61,417 nt of DNA from Saprospiraceae bacterium (GTDB lineage Bacteria; Bacteroidota; Bacteroidia; Chitinophagales; Saprospiraceae): contig JAHDEC010000022.1 of NCBI GenBank assembly GCA_020629035.1, forward strand, positions 4,238 through 65,654. The letters are read 5' to 3'. A program made the position numbers and the translations under genes. The notes under the pieces were generated by a model. That model saw nothing but the letters and a program-made list of their open reading frames with translations. It made no database searches and was not told the DNA's origin. Positions within the stretch are counted from its first letter, which is position 1. Each line of letters starts with the position of its first letter. Shown here in pieces: positions 26,263-36,429 of the stretch.

Positions 26263-27986
26263 ATCTTAAGTAATTTGAAGGCTTTGGTTTTGTCACCATG
26301 TCTAACTTTCAACCAATAAATACCCGCGGTAAGACCTTCTAAGCTAAACTCACATTGTTCGGCTCCATTCTCAATTCCACCAGCTTCTATTAAGGTTCCA
26401 TCTCTAGAAAAAAGACCTAAGTCTACTTCCTTGACATGACCCAAAACATTGACCAAAAGATGATCGTTTACTGGATTGTTGTAGCTAAGCTCTAAGCCTA
26501 AATCTTCAGCTAGATCTCCTACTGCTACATTGATATTTGATTGTAACTCCATATCGGCCACAATCGGATAATGATCAGACATCACATCAGTATCGTAATA
26601 CTGAAACCCATATTGATTCAGGCGATCGGTAGTCATTCCATCGGTATTAATAATGAATGACTTTTTTGCTTTCACATTCGAGTCAGAATAGATAATGTAA
26701 TCTAATTTACTGTTTGGCCATGAAGAATTAGAACCATCCCAAGTGTGGAATAAAGGTCTATCTGATTCTAAGGCAACCACATGTTTAAAGGAAGTTTCAT
26801 CCCAATCCAATGGACCACCATCACCAAATGTACTCGTAAACTGTATATCTCCCGTTAAAAAGGTGGTAAGCTGTTGTTTATAGCCTACAAGGTTTAAGTC
26901 TCCACAAGCTAAAATGGGTGTATCTTCTTCGACGTTTAAAGCCGTTTGATTTTCTTTTAGGTCTAAGACATAACTTGCAAACCTATCAGCTTCCACTTGT
27001 CGGTCATCATCATTCTCACAACAAGGAGCATGCATTCCTATTATTATTAAATCAGTAGTATAATCAGCATCTGGTAAATCGACTTTTACTCCAGTAATAC
27101 GATAACTCACATATTCGCTATCGAGGATTGGGAATCTTGAAGCAATGACTGTTCTGGAATTTCTTTTGACTGCAGTCCAATTTTCCTGATTAGGTACCCA
27201 TTCATTCATTAATGATTCGACTAGATCTGTGGAAACATTCGATTCATTAAATATCACAATATCAGGTCTGATCTTACTGTAAATGCGCTCATAGCTTGGA
27301 TACAATTCACTCACCTCTAAACCTTCATTTAAGGTATTATGACTCATCACCCGTACAGTATTTGCCACTTGACCCTCAATATCGATGGGCTGGTAATTCC
27401 ATTCGTTATTCTGAAACTCATAGCTTTGAATATCATCAGGACCATAATCCCCTGTCTTCGAAGAGAATAGATATTTGATCGTATTATTCGGAAAAATAGG
27501 CGTTCCGTTTGCAGTGGCACTTTTAATTAAACGAATTTCAAAATCTTTAGAAGTGGTAGTTGGAGCTATTTCAAAATGCAAATCGGATAGCCATCGACTC
27601 CAATTACTGATCGAGGGCGAATGATGAAAATATTCTCGCTCTGTAAAATCAAGTTCGATCTCAGCCCCAATTCCATTGAATGGTTTACCTGTATCTGCGT
27701 TGTTATCTGTGTCGATATAGAGTATCATCTCATCATTCCCATAGTTACCGTCGTAAATTTTAATCTCACGATCGATCTTTAAATAGAAATAAAGATAGTC
27801 CTCCGAATCAGTCACTGAAGCTTCTAAGATATCTAATCCATTTACTTCATCGGTATTGTCATTTTGAGTGCCAATGTTGCTCCAATCCTGATACAAGTCG
27901 TCAATGATAATTCCCTCCTGTCCATAAGCAGTAGCTACATTGAACATTAAAAACAACATGAGAAATAGATTCGAAATCTTAATCAT
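26259..27986 (-). CDS. Secreted endonuclease/exonuclease/phosphatase-fold protein with T9SS sorting domain
   Basis: A 575-residue protein from the ATG at 27986; a TTG two codons upstream is less likely. The signal peptide ends near TAYGQ. Residues ~25-200 form a beta-sandwich resembling carbohydrate-binding module 9 (YLYFYLKIDREI, ILYIDTDNNADTG, AEIELDFT). Residues ~205-480 are an endonuclease/exonuclease/phosphatase domain with VRVMSHNTLN, PDIVIFNESN, IGMHAPCC, ACGDLNLVGY, KLDYIIYSD and MSDHYPIVADM. A T9SS type A sorting domain closes the protein (VDLGLFSRDG, GIYWLKVRHG). It is probably an extracellular nuclease or phosphodiesterase, for DNA use or phosphate scavenging; the substrate is inferred. 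Confidence 0.87.
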   Translation of the reverse strand: MIKISNLFLMLFLMFNVATAYGQEGIIIDDLYQDWSNIGTQNDNTDEVNGLDILEASVTDSEDYLYFYLKIDREIKIYDGNYGNDEMILYIDTDNNADTGKPFNGIGAEIELDFTEREYFHHSPSISNWSRWLSDLHFEIAPTTTSKDFEIRLIKSATANGTPIFPNNTIKYLFSSKTGDYGPDDIQSYEFQNNEWNYQPIDIEGQVANTVRVMSHNTLNEGLEVSELYPSYERIYSKIRPDIVIFNESNVSTDLVESLMNEWVPNQENWTAVKRNSRTVIASRFPILDSEYVSYRITGVKVDLPDADYTTDLIIIGMHAPCCENDDDRQVEADRFASYVLDLKENQTALNVEEDTPILACGDLNLVGYKQQLTTFLTGDIQFTSTFGDGGPLDWDETSFKHVVALESDRPLFHTWDGSNSSWPNSKLDYIIYSDSNVKAKKSFIINTDGMTTDRLNQYGFQYYDTDVMSDHYPIVADMELQSNINVAVGDLAEDLGLELSYNNPVNDHLLVNVLGHVKEVDLGLFSRDGTLIEAGGIENGAEQCEFSLEGLTAGIYWLKVRHGDKTKAFKLLKI

Positions 27987-28012
27987 AGACAAACTGCTAG
28001 TTTCGTATTTTT

Positions 28013-28020
28013 CAAAGTTA
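28013..28020 (-). promoter_or_regulatory. -7 promoter box (TAACTTTG)
   Basis: Exact TAnnTTTG on the minus strand, 26 bp upstream of the ATG at 27986 of the secreted nuclease-like gene. Confidence 0.5.
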
Positions 28021-28110
28021 CCATTTAAACATGGCTTAGGCAGAATTGTTGCATAGAATAGTTACGACATTATCTACACTTAATATCGAGCCTTTCTAGT
28101 TTGTTAGGCA

Positions 28111-28118
28111 TATATTTG
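28111..28118 (+). promoter_or_regulatory. -7 promoter box (TATATTTG)
   Basis: Exact TAnnTTTG, 14 bp before the ATG at 28133. It overlaps the GTG at 28118 and so argues against that codon as the start. Confidence 0.6.
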
Positions 28119-28132
28119 TGTTCTTAATTTAC

Positions 28133-28795
28133 ATGATATTGAAGAAGATAATTTATAGCCTAGTAATATTTACTTGCATTTCTTGCATTCCTGATGAAAA
28201 TTGGAAAAAAGAAATCATCGAAACGTATACAGTACGAAGAGGTGATATGAAATACCATCGCGACCAATTAATCTATAAAGAGGTTAATTACTACTCTGAT
28301 ACAGACCAATTAGTGGAAAGACGATTTTTTAATAAAGATGGATCTGAAAAAGGAAAAGAGGTCTATACTTATGATGATAAGGGTCTGTGCATTTCTTCTG
28401 ATTATTTAGATCCTTCTGGTGAAAAATTGAGTTATTATGAATTCTTCTACGATGCCAATGGAAACAGGATTAGGAGTGTTGCTTATGAAGCTGCAACCAA
28501 GGATTTACTGAGAATAGAACGATTCCAATTTGATGACAAAGGAAATCGGATTACGAAAGAAATATTAGATGCAAATTCTATCGTCAACCAAACATTCCGT
28601 TTTGGTTTTGACGAAATGGGCAATGAAATAACCATGGCGGCCATTGATGCTGACAATGAATTAATCTTTACGGAAACTCATGACATTACTTCTATTGATC
28701 CTGATGGGAAATGGAAACTGAGTTGGGGATTTAGGGATAAAGTTCCAAAAACAGTAAGATATCGAGAAACAGAAAAAATTGAAGCACTGAAATAA
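28133..28795 (+). CDS. Lipoprotein with YD/RHS-like repeats, unknown function
   Basis: About 220 residues from the ATG at 28133, chosen because an upstream GTG at 28118 lies inside the promoter box. The lipoprotein signal ends FTCISC. The mature part is built of short ~20-25-residue beta-hairpin-like repeats with Y-D-x-x-G-x or F-D-x-x-G-N motifs (TYDDKGLCIS, FYDANGNRIRS, QFDDKGNRIT, GFDEMGNEIT), similar to YD/MORN-like repeats. Such repeats can bind carbohydrate or form shells; nothing more specific is supported. It lies 11 bp before leuS on the same strand and may be co-transcribed with it. Confidence 0.7.
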   Translation: MILKKIIYSLVIFTCISCIPDENWKKEIIETYTVRRGDMKYHRDQLIYKEVNYYSDTDQLVERRFFNKDGSEKGKEVYTYDDKGLCISSDYLDPSGEKLSYYEFFYDANGNRIRSVAYEAATKDLLRIERFQFDDKGNRITKEILDANSIVNQTFRFGFDEMGNEITMAAIDADNELIFTETHDITSIDPDGKWKLSWGFRDKVPKTVRYRETEKIEALK

Positions 28796-28806
28796 AGGAA
28801 GGAAGT

Positions 28807-31662
28807 ATGGATTTTAATCATAAACAAGTAGAACAATGGTGTAAGTCGTTCTGGGCCGAACACCAAACATACAAGGTAACACTTGACACAGATAAACCTA
28901 AGTACTATGTCTTAGATATGTTTCCTTATCCTTCAGGCGCAGGATTACATGTAGGTCATCCATTAGGATACATTGCCTCTGATATTTATGCTAGATATAA
29001 ACGGCAAACAGGCTTTAATGTACTCCATCCTATGGGTTATGACGCTTTTGGACTACCGGCTGAGCAATATGCTATCCAAACGGGTGTCCACCCAGCAGAT
29101 TCCACAGATAAGAACATTAAAATGTACAGGGCCCAATTAGATAATATTGGCTTCAATTATGATTGGGATCGACAGGTTAAAACATCAGATCCTAAATATT
29201 ACAAATGGACGCAGTGGATTTTTATTAAACTTTTTGAGCATTATTATGATATCGCTGACAAAAAAGCAAAACCGGTTAGTGAACTAATAACTCTTTTTGA
29301 ACAAGGAGGATCAGAGGCGGTAAAAGCGGCTCATGCAAATGAGGAAGCATTTAGCGCTGAAGCATGGAATGCGATGACAGCTCATGAGCAGGATGCAGTG
29401 CTCATGAATTATCGCTTAGCATTCCGAAAAGTTGCCTATGTTAATTGGTGTGAAGCCTTAGGTACAGTGCTGGCTAATGATGAGGTAAAAGATGGATTCT
29501 CTGAACGTGGAGGTCATCCTGTCGAGAAAAGGCCTATGATGCAATGGGCGTTGAGAATCACTGCCTATGCAGAACGATTGCTAGATGGTCTAAATAAGCT
29601 TGATTGGTCAGAATCTATGAAAACCATGCAGCGTAACTGGATTGGGAAATCCACTGGTGCTCAAGTATTTTTTCAGCTGGCAGATTTTGAAGAAAAGATT
29701 GAAGTCTTTACAACAAGGCCTGATACTATTTTTGGGGTGAGTTTTATGGTGCTTGCACCTGAACATGATTTGGTGGAAAAGATAAGCACCATTGAACAAA
29801 AAGAAGCCATCGATAAATATGTCTTGGCAGCTGGTAAAAAATCGGAGATCGAGCGGATGGCCGAGGGTAAAACCGTTAGTGGTTGTTTCACTGGTGCTCA
29901 CGCAATCCATCCTTTCACCCAAAAAAGAATCCCTATTTATATTAGCGACTACGTATTAAAAGATTACGGTACCGGCGCTATTATGGCCGTACCTTGCGAT
30001 GATGCACGAGATAAAAGGTTTGCAGAAAAGTTTGATCTAGAGATTGTTAATATCATAGATAAATCTGCCTTCCCCGATGCTGGCATTGGGGATAAGGTCG
30101 GTGTTATGATTAACTCAGATTTCTTAAATGGCATGAAAGTTAAGGATGCTATAAAAGAAACAGCTAAGCAATTATATGAGCGTGGAATCGGTAAACGATA
30201 CACAAACTATCGGCTTAGAGACGCCAACTTTAGTCGCCAAAGATATTGGGGAGAGCCTTTCCCAATAAAAACAAAAGATGGCGTTGCTGTAGCTGAATCT
30301 CAAGATAAATTACCTGTAGAGTTACCGATCTTAGATGATTTTAAACCCACAGCCGAAGGGAAATCCCCACTTGCTAAAGTAACTGACTGGGTCAATACAG
30401 ATGCGGGGATTAGGGAAACTGATACCATGCCTGGCTATGCTGGATCAAGTTGGTATTTCTTTAGGTATATGGATGCCCTAAATGACAAAGCATTTGCTTC
30501 GAAGGAGGCACTCAACTATTGGAAGGAAGTTGATCTTTATATAGGAGGAACAGAGCACGCTGTTGGGCATTTAATGTATAGTAGATTTTGGACTAAATTT
30601 TTATATGATATTGGTGAAGTACAAATAGAAGAGCCCTTCAAAAAGTTAATCAATCAGGGGATGATTCAAGGGGTGATTGAATACATTTATTTAGCTAAAG
30701 AAAAAGTGAATGGAAAAAGCAAATTTGTGTGTTCCTTAATTGCTGAAAGTCAGGGCTTAGAGAATTTTAGCAAACTCCCTATCCATGTCGACTTTGTGGA
30801 AGACTATGGCAGTAAAGATTCTTATATAAACCGAGCTGGTATCGAAGCATTTATACAATGGAGACCTGAATACAAAGATGCCATCTATGAATGTGGTTTA
30901 GGTGCGTATGAAATGGGGACTTTTAAAGCTAAAGGAAATGCAAAGGATTCTAAATTAATGACAGAATCTGAAGTCGGGAAAATGTCTAAGCGATATTTTA
31001 ATGTAGTCAATCCTGACACTATAGTAGAACGTTATGGTGCTGATTGTTTTAGGATGTATGAGATGTTTTTAGGTCCTATAGAGCAATCTAAACCTTGGGA
31101 TACGCAAGGAATTGAAGGTGTTGCCAAATTTATTAAGCGACTTTGGTCACTATTTTATACAGATGGAGATTGGAGAGTGAACGATGTTGAGCCAAATAAA
31201 GAAGAATTAAAAGCTTTACACTCGGCTATTAAAAAAATCCATAAAGATCTTAATGTCTTTTCGTTTAACACTTGTATCAGTCAGTTTATGATGCTTGTAA
31301 ACGAGTTAAAAAAGCAGCAAACCACATCAAAGATTATACTCCAAGATGTTGTTAGGCTCATTGCCCCTTTTGCTCCGTTTTTAGCGGAAGAACTCTGGAA
31401 TAAATTAGGTCACAAAACTTCTGTACATCACAGTGATTATCCAGAATTCGAAGAATCTTACCTGGTAGAGGACACGGTTACCTACCCCATTTGCGTTAAT
31501 GGTAAGAAGCGAACACTTTTAGATGTACCTAATGGAACTGCAAAAGATGAGATCGAGCAAATGGCAAAAGCATTGCCTGATTTAGATCGGTGGTTAGAAG
31601 GAAAACAGCTAGTAAAAATCATTGTTGTACCTAACAAGATGGTCAACTTCGTGGTAAAATAA
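28807..31662 (+). CDS. leuS: Leucyl-tRNA synthetase
   Basis: A 951-residue class I synthetase that attaches leucine to tRNA-Leu. The HIGH-type motif is PYPSGAGLHVGHPLG near the N-terminus and the KMSKS motif is KMSKR around residue 727. The editing domain (CP1) contains FTTRPDTIFGV and GTGAIMAVPCDD. Compared with E. coli LeuRS (860 residues) there is extra length, including a segment after residue ~155 (KPVSELITLFEQGGSEAV) and an insertion just before KMSKS; both are, as far as I recall, normal for Bacteroidota. The anticodon-binding and C-terminal domains end the protein. Confidence 0.97.
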   Translation: MDFNHKQVEQWCKSFWAEHQTYKVTLDTDKPKYYVLDMFPYPSGAGLHVGHPLGYIASDIYARYKRQTGFNVLHPMGYDAFGLPAEQYAIQTGVHPADSTDKNIKMYRAQLDNIGFNYDWDRQVKTSDPKYYKWTQWIFIKLFEHYYDIADKKAKPVSELITLFEQGGSEAVKAAHANEEAFSAEAWNAMTAHEQDAVLMNYRLAFRKVAYVNWCEALGTVLANDEVKDGFSERGGHPVEKRPMMQWALRITAYAERLLDGLNKLDWSESMKTMQRNWIGKSTGAQVFFQLADFEEKIEVFTTRPDTIFGVSFMVLAPEHDLVEKISTIEQKEAIDKYVLAAGKKSEIERMAEGKTVSGCFTGAHAIHPFTQKRIPIYISDYVLKDYGTGAIMAVPCDDARDKRFAEKFDLEIVNIIDKSAFPDAGIGDKVGVMINSDFLNGMKVKDAIKETAKQLYERGIGKRYTNYRLRDANFSRQRYWGEPFPIKTKDGVAVAESQDKLPVELPILDDFKPTAEGKSPLAKVTDWVNTDAGIRETDTMPGYAGSSWYFFRYMDALNDKAFASKEALNYWKEVDLYIGGTEHAVGHLMYSRFWTKFLYDIGEVQIEEPFKKLINQGMIQGVIEYIYLAKEKVNGKSKFVCSLIAESQGLENFSKLPIHVDFVEDYGSKDSYINRAGIEAFIQWRPEYKDAIYECGLGAYEMGTFKAKGNAKDSKLMTESEVGKMSKRYFNVVNPDTIVERYGADCFRMYEMFLGPIEQSKPWDTQGIEGVAKFIKRLWSLFYTDGDWRVNDVEPNKEELKALHSAIKKIHKDLNVFSFNTCISQFMMLVNELKKQQTTSKIILQDVVRLIAPFAPFLAEELWNKLGHKTSVHHSDYPEFEESYLVEDTVTYPICVNGKKRTLLDVPNGTAKDEIEQMAKALPDLDRWLEGKQLVKIIVVPNKMVNFVVK

Positions 31663-31669
31663 TTATTAA

Positions 31670-34600
31670 ATGCATATTATAATCAAGCAGCATATAAAAA
31701 CCATACTTCTAGGGGTAGCTGGCTTGTTTATATCCAATGCCACTTATGCCCAAACTTGTCCTCAACCGGTAGTAAGCTCGATCGATCCATTATCGACTGA
31801 ATCCGTGCATATCGACTGGTTTGTAAATACAGATCTTTCGGTTTTTTTTGAAATCGAAATGGTGTTAAGAGATAGTAGTTTTCTGGGTGTACCTAGTATT
31901 ACCAATATTACTGACACAGAATATACATATGATGGCTTGCTAGCAGGAAAATCATATGCTTTTAATGTCCGTACCGTTTGTGATACCGGCCCAAGTATAT
32001 GGAATGGCCCTTATTTTTTTAATACAAACATTGATAACAGCACATCTGATTGCAATTTAGATTTTGCGATTGCTGACGATAATTGTCCTGTCGGAAATCA
32101 GTTCAGAATTTATGTTGATGGATTTAGTGATAAGCAATTAGGAGATAATATTTTCTTGTCCAATGTTGAGTTAATTATCGATCACCCTTGGCCTCCTGAT
32201 TTAAAGCTTGAACTCATTAGTCCAGAAGGAAAAGGCATCGTTCTGTCTCAGCATAAAGGATTATATGCCAGACATTTTGGTAATCCCCAAGACAGCTTTT
32301 GTAATCAAACTGTGCAGTTTTCAGACCTGGCATGCAGTACACTAAGAGAAAACAACGGACAATTAATAGGTAGTTATCTACCCGATCAATCCATCAGTGA
32401 TTTATATGCTAACCAATCACCTAATGGCGTATGGACCCTGGCGATTTGCGACAGAGCCAATGGTGATGAAGGTTTATTAAAGCATGTGAAACTTTCATTT
32501 AACGAGATAACATGCGCTGTGCCAGAGGTAGTTTCTGTATTTAATGTTACGGATGAGGCAGTGAGTCTGGAATGGAGTCAAGCCCTGTGTCAAGACATAA
32601 AATTTACCTATGGATTGCGAGGCTTTAATCCTTTGACTGGAGATTTAGGATTTGTTGATTGTGACAGTACCAGCTTTACGATTGATGGCTTAGCAGCAGA
32701 TACAGAATATGATTTTTATGTGAGTGCTATTTGTATTAATCAACAATCTCCGCTCTCATGTCCTTTTCCGATTAAAACTTTATGTAGTATTCCTTTAGCT
32801 GTGAGCAGTTTTGATCAAGACTCCTTGTGTGATCGCTCTTGTTTAGAAAATTGTGACATTAGTGGTGTATGGACCAATGCTCGTTTTGATGATTTAGATT
32901 GGAAGATAAATAGTGGAGAAACGCCAACCCTATTTACAGGTCCAGAACATGCAGTCCACAACATTGGTAATTATATTTACCTTGAAAATCAAACCGAAAT
33001 TTGTAATGCTGATGCAGAAGCGATGCTAATTTCATCTTGTTTGCAAGTAAACAGCTTAAACACAGGCTGCGATCTTTCTTTTTGGTACCATATGAGAGGC
33101 ATTGGGATTAATGAACTAAGTTTAGAAATCTTGGTGGAAGGTGCACAAGATTGGGAAGAAATAAGGAATTACCAAGGGACACAAGATCTAGGTTGGCAAC
33201 AAGAGCAAATTGACTTTTCGGAATACGATACCAAACTCATAAGACTTAGATTTATAGGGAAAACTGGGACTAATAATTTTGCAGATATTGCCTTGGACCA
33301 AATTGTGCTCAGTGGATTAATTTCTTTAGGTAATGGCATAAGTTATTTTAAGGATAATGATCAAGATGGATATGGAAATCTTGAAGAAGCCATTATAATT
33401 TGTTCATCTAATGCCATCCCAAATCATGTGACCAATGGGCAAGATTGTGATGACACAAATGCTCAAGTAAACCCAGGCATGGAGGAAGTACTTTGTAATC
33501 TCTTAGACGATAATTGCAATGGAATAGAAGATGATGTCAGTGATATTCCTTTGGAGTATGAGCTCCTTTCTGTATCACTAGAATCATGTGCTGGATCTTC
33601 GGACGGCTCAATAAATCTAGCCATTACTAGTGGGACAGAACCTTACTTTTTTGCTTGGAGTAATGGTGAGACCACGGATAACCCTTCCTTATTTAATCTA
33701 AGCGAAGGCTTATACAACTGCACCATTACGGATGATTCTGGCTGCATAAGCATTAGTGATTCCATATTAGTTGAGGCTGATCACCAATTACTGATTAGTG
33801 TGCAAGCTTTGGAAAACCCTAATTGTTTAGGAAGTACAGATGGAGAAATTTCTATTATTGCAGGTAATGGCGTTCCTCCGTATGAATATGAGTGGAACAA
33901 TGGGATGGAAGGCCCATCGATTAGTAATCTAGCTAGCGCAATATATTGGGCTACCATTAGTGATGCGGCTGGATGTCGATTAATTACAGATCCTTTCGAT
34001 TTAAGTGTCAGTAACAGCTTAGATGGCGGTGTTGAATTTATACAACATCTTGATTGTTTTAATAATCAAAATGGGGTCATCAGAGTTAAGGCAAATAGCG
34101 GTATTGAACCATATACCTATCAGTGGGAACATGGACCTACTACGGCCGAGGTATCACAACTTTCTCGTGGTTTCTATTCAGTTACGATTAATGATCATGG
34201 TGGTTGTCAGCAAGTAATAGAAAATATAGAGATCACGCAGCCTGATGATTTAGATATTGTTGTGAATAATATTGAGAATAATTTGTGCTACAATGATAAC
34301 AATGGAAGCATCCAAGTTACAGCTGTCGGAGGGGAAGCGCCCTACTCCTTTTTATGGAGTAATGGCTCTCTGAATGATGATATTTCCAATTTAGTGGCAG
34401 GTTCCTACTTCCTGACCGTTTCAGATATTAATGGATGCAGTTTTGAGTCTGGGCCGATACGGGTGACTGAAGGGGATGAAATGACCATTAGCATAGATTC
34501 TATGAATACCTCCACATGCACAGGTAGTACAGACGGTTTTCTTCGAGTGAAAGTCGATGGAGGAAGTGGAGATTACAGTTATTACTGGAGTGATACTAAC

Positions 34601-35680
34601 TTTGTAAATACGCCTCTACTTTCGTCTATTGTTTCGGACTTTTATTCAGTTACAGTAGTGGACGAACTGGGTTGTAAAATCGACATGCAAAACATATTTG
34701 TGGATACTAAAGCTAATGTACTTGATGTCTCTACTACTGTCATTCAACCCTTACATTGCTTTGGAGACTCCAATGCGCTAGTTAATGTACAAGTTGATTC
34801 TGCTGAACTGCCATTGGTTGCTAATTGGGACTTTGGATTTATTAATCAGCAAGACCAATCTAATTTTAATCAAAATGGATTGTATGCAGGTGGTTTTAAT
34901 CTTACCATCACGGATAATAATGGTTGTATAGGTACTGATTATTTGTTTATAGACCAGCCTGAGCCTATCGTTTTAGAAGAAATAGAAAAAATAAATAACC
35001 TATGTTTTGGCGATTCATTGGGTGAAATAAAAATTAGTGTTTCTGGTGGAACTGGGGATAAAACCATGAGCTGGTTTCATGGTTATAACGGTGATCTAGT
35101 CGATAATCTTCCGAACGGCGACTATAAAGTGATTATTTCTGATGAACTCTTTTGCCAGCTAGTCTCAGATGAAATCAGCATTACAAGTCCAGACATTCTT
35201 GAAATGGAAGCAGTAATCGCACATAGCAGTTCTGCCAATGATGGGTCAGCTAATATTTTCCCGCTTGGTGGTGAATCACCATACCGTTACAAGTGGGATG
35301 ATAGTGAGATATTCACCTCAAATAACAACTTTACAAATCTAGCACCAGGTATGTACCCTTTAGCTATAAGGGATAAAAACAATTGCGTACTTGACACCAT
35401 CATCGAGATAGAACTAATCATCAACACATTTACAGAGGCAACACAAGGAAAAATAATAGCCTACCCAAATCCATCAAGGGATGTAATTTCCATATCTCCT
35501 ATAACTACAAAAAGTAGAATTGTTGTTTATAATACAAATGGTTTAAAACTGTTTGAAGATTATTGTAATCAAGGCATGTACAAATATTCCATGATAAATC
35601 TAGATCCAGGCATCTATTTTATAGAAGTCGTATCACTTGCGAGCCATCAAAAAGAATATCTTAAGGTGCTTAAATACTAA
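31670..35680 (+). CDS. Large T9SS cargo protein: P-domain, Fn3, MAM-like, MopE-like and SprB repeats
   Basis: A 1336-residue surface protein. Signal peptide to about residue 27 (TYAQ); a fibronectin type III module (~32-115); a proprotein-convertase P-domain (~125-280: DHPWPPDLKLELISPEG, GVWTLAICDRANGDEG); a second Fn3 (~285-370); a MAM/concanavalin-like domain (~375-560: CDLSFWYHMRG, LRFIGKTG, DIALDQIVLSG); a MopE-like motif (DNDQDGYG, DCDDTNAQVNPG, DNCNGIEDD); eight SprB-like repeats of ~65-75 residues (SDGSINLAI, PYxFxWSNG, LSEGLYNCTITDDSGC) from ~630 to 1250; and a T9SS sorting domain (AYPNPSRDVISI, GIYFIEVVSL). SprB-type proteins support adhesion and gliding in flavobacteria. It starts 7 bp after leuS; whether they share a transcript is unclear. 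Confidence 0.88.
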   Translation: MHIIIKQHIKTILLGVAGLFISNATYAQTCPQPVVSSIDPLSTESVHIDWFVNTDLSVFFEIEMVLRDSSFLGVPSITNITDTEYTYDGLLAGKSYAFNVRTVCDTGPSIWNGPYFFNTNIDNSTSDCNLDFAIADDNCPVGNQFRIYVDGFSDKQLGDNIFLSNVELIIDHPWPPDLKLELISPEGKGIVLSQHKGLYARHFGNPQDSFCNQTVQFSDLACSTLRENNGQLIGSYLPDQSISDLYANQSPNGVWTLAICDRANGDEGLLKHVKLSFNEITCAVPEVVSVFNVTDEAVSLEWSQALCQDIKFTYGLRGFNPLTGDLGFVDCDSTSFTIDGLAADTEYDFYVSAICINQQSPLSCPFPIKTLCSIPLAVSSFDQDSLCDRSCLENCDISGVWTNARFDDLDWKINSGETPTLFTGPEHAVHNIGNYIYLENQTEICNADAEAMLISSCLQVNSLNTGCDLSFWYHMRGIGINELSLEILVEGAQDWEEIRNYQGTQDLGWQQEQIDFSEYDTKLIRLRFIGKTGTNNFADIALDQIVLSGLISLGNGISYFKDNDQDGYGNLEEAIIICSSNAIPNHVTNGQDCDDTNAQVNPGMEEVLCNLLDDNCNGIEDDVSDIPLEYELLSVSLESCAGSSDGSINLAITSGTEPYFFAWSNGETTDNPSLFNLSEGLYNCTITDDSGCISISDSILVEADHQLLISVQALENPNCLGSTDGEISIIAGNGVPPYEYEWNNGMEGPSISNLASAIYWATISDAAGCRLITDPFDLSVSNSLDGGVEFIQHLDCFNNQNGVIRVKANSGIEPYTYQWEHGPTTAEVSQLSRGFYSVTINDHGGCQQVIENIEITQPDDLDIVVNNIENNLCYNDNNGSIQVTAVGGEAPYSFLWSNGSLNDDISNLVAGSYFLTVSDINGCSFESGPIRVTEGDEMTISIDSMNTSTCTGSTDGFLRVKVDGGSGDYSYYWSDTNFVNTPLLSSIVSDFYSVTVVDELGCKIDMQNIFVDTKANVLDVSTTVIQPLHCFGDSNALVNVQVDSAELPLVANWDFGFINQQDQSNFNQNGLYAGGFNLTITDNNGCIGTDYLFIDQPEPIVLEEIEKINNLCFGDSLGEIKISVSGGTGDKTMSWFHGYNGDLVDNLPNGDYKVIISDELFCQLVSDEISITSPDILEMEAVIAHSSSANDGSANIFPLGGESPYRYKWDDSEIFTSNNNFTNLAPGMYPLAIRDKNNCVLDTIIEIELIINTFTEATQGKIIAYPNPSRDVISISPITTKSRIVVYNTNGLKLFEDYCNQGMYKYSMINLDPGIYFIEVVSLASHQKEYLKVLKY

Positions 35681-35682
35681 GC

Positions 35683-36423
35683 TTAAGCTGGATGGATAAT
35701 TTTATCGAGTTCTACACTAGCTGAAACAGCTCCAAAAATCGGCGCAACAACAGGTCCTAAAAAGGGTATAAACAGTAAAGCAAGAAACACAGTCCCATTA
35801 CCTATGGCAAGCCATTTATGATTGCTTGTAAATCGGACACTTTCTCGCACATTTGCATGTCTTTCTAGATAGTAATCAAAATTACCAGCCCCTACATAAT
35901 ATGCTTGAAGGATAAATATTATAGGTGTGGTGATTAAAATAGCTCCGGGCACTACCCATCCTATCACCATAAGTATGAGGGTATAAAATAATTCTTTCGA
36001 TATATTTCTAAGAGAAATCCTGATGCCTCGGATTATGTTTTTCCCAAAACCGATAATATTTTGTTCAAAAGTTATGGAAGGATGGTGATACCGTTCTATC
36101 TTTTCAGAGACCGTGCCCATCAAAGGTGATAACATGATAAGAACTACATATTTATAGACCACAGAAAAACCAATTAAAACCGAAAGGAAGGTACCTACAT
36201 TAACCGTCTTTTCTACCACACTTTTCCCACGTTCAAAAGGATAATATTCTACTATCCATGTAGCCATGGTATCAGAAATTGCCCAAAATATCCACACAAA
36301 AAAACTGTAAACAATCAGGCTAAATGCACCACTAATAAAGACATACTTCCACAAGCCATATTTCGAAATGGATGGAATTATTTTTAAATACGCTAGAGCT
36401 CCTTTAAAAAAAGAACTGATCAT
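35683..36423 (-). CDS. EI24 (CysZ/EtfQ-like) domain membrane protein
   Basis: A 246-residue integral membrane protein with about five or six hydrophobic segments (~25-55, 75-100, 140-175, 195-235) and the pattern PLMGTVSEKIE, GIRISLRNISKELFYTLI, FILQAYYVGAGNFDYYLER, GNGTVFLALLFIPFLGPVVAPIFGAVSA. These are the family features of EI24/CysZ-like proteins; CysZ itself is a sulfate channel, but function in Bacteroidota is not established. It follows an unknown 461-residue protein by 6 bp on the same strand and is convergent with the SprB-type gene, 2 bp away. Confidence 0.85.
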   Translation of the reverse strand: MISSFFKGALAYLKIIPSISKYGLWKYVFISGAFSLIVYSFFVWIFWAISDTMATWIVEYYPFERGKSVVEKTVNVGTFLSVLIGFSVVYKYVVLIMLSPLMGTVSEKIERYHHPSITFEQNIIGFGKNIIRGIRISLRNISKELFYTLILMVIGWVVPGAILITTPIIFILQAYYVGAGNFDYYLERHANVRESVRFTSNHKWLAIGNGTVFLALLFIPFLGPVVAPIFGAVSASVELDKIIHPA

Positions 36424-36429
36424 GGCTGG

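Noticed and set aside
28118-28132. GTG start of the YD-like lipoprotein
   Set aside because: The GTG is part of the TATATTTG promoter box; the ATG at 28133 gives a proper lipoprotein signal.
29608-29922. Minus-strand open frames inside leuS
   Set aside because: Shadow frames over the conserved editing domain of leuS.
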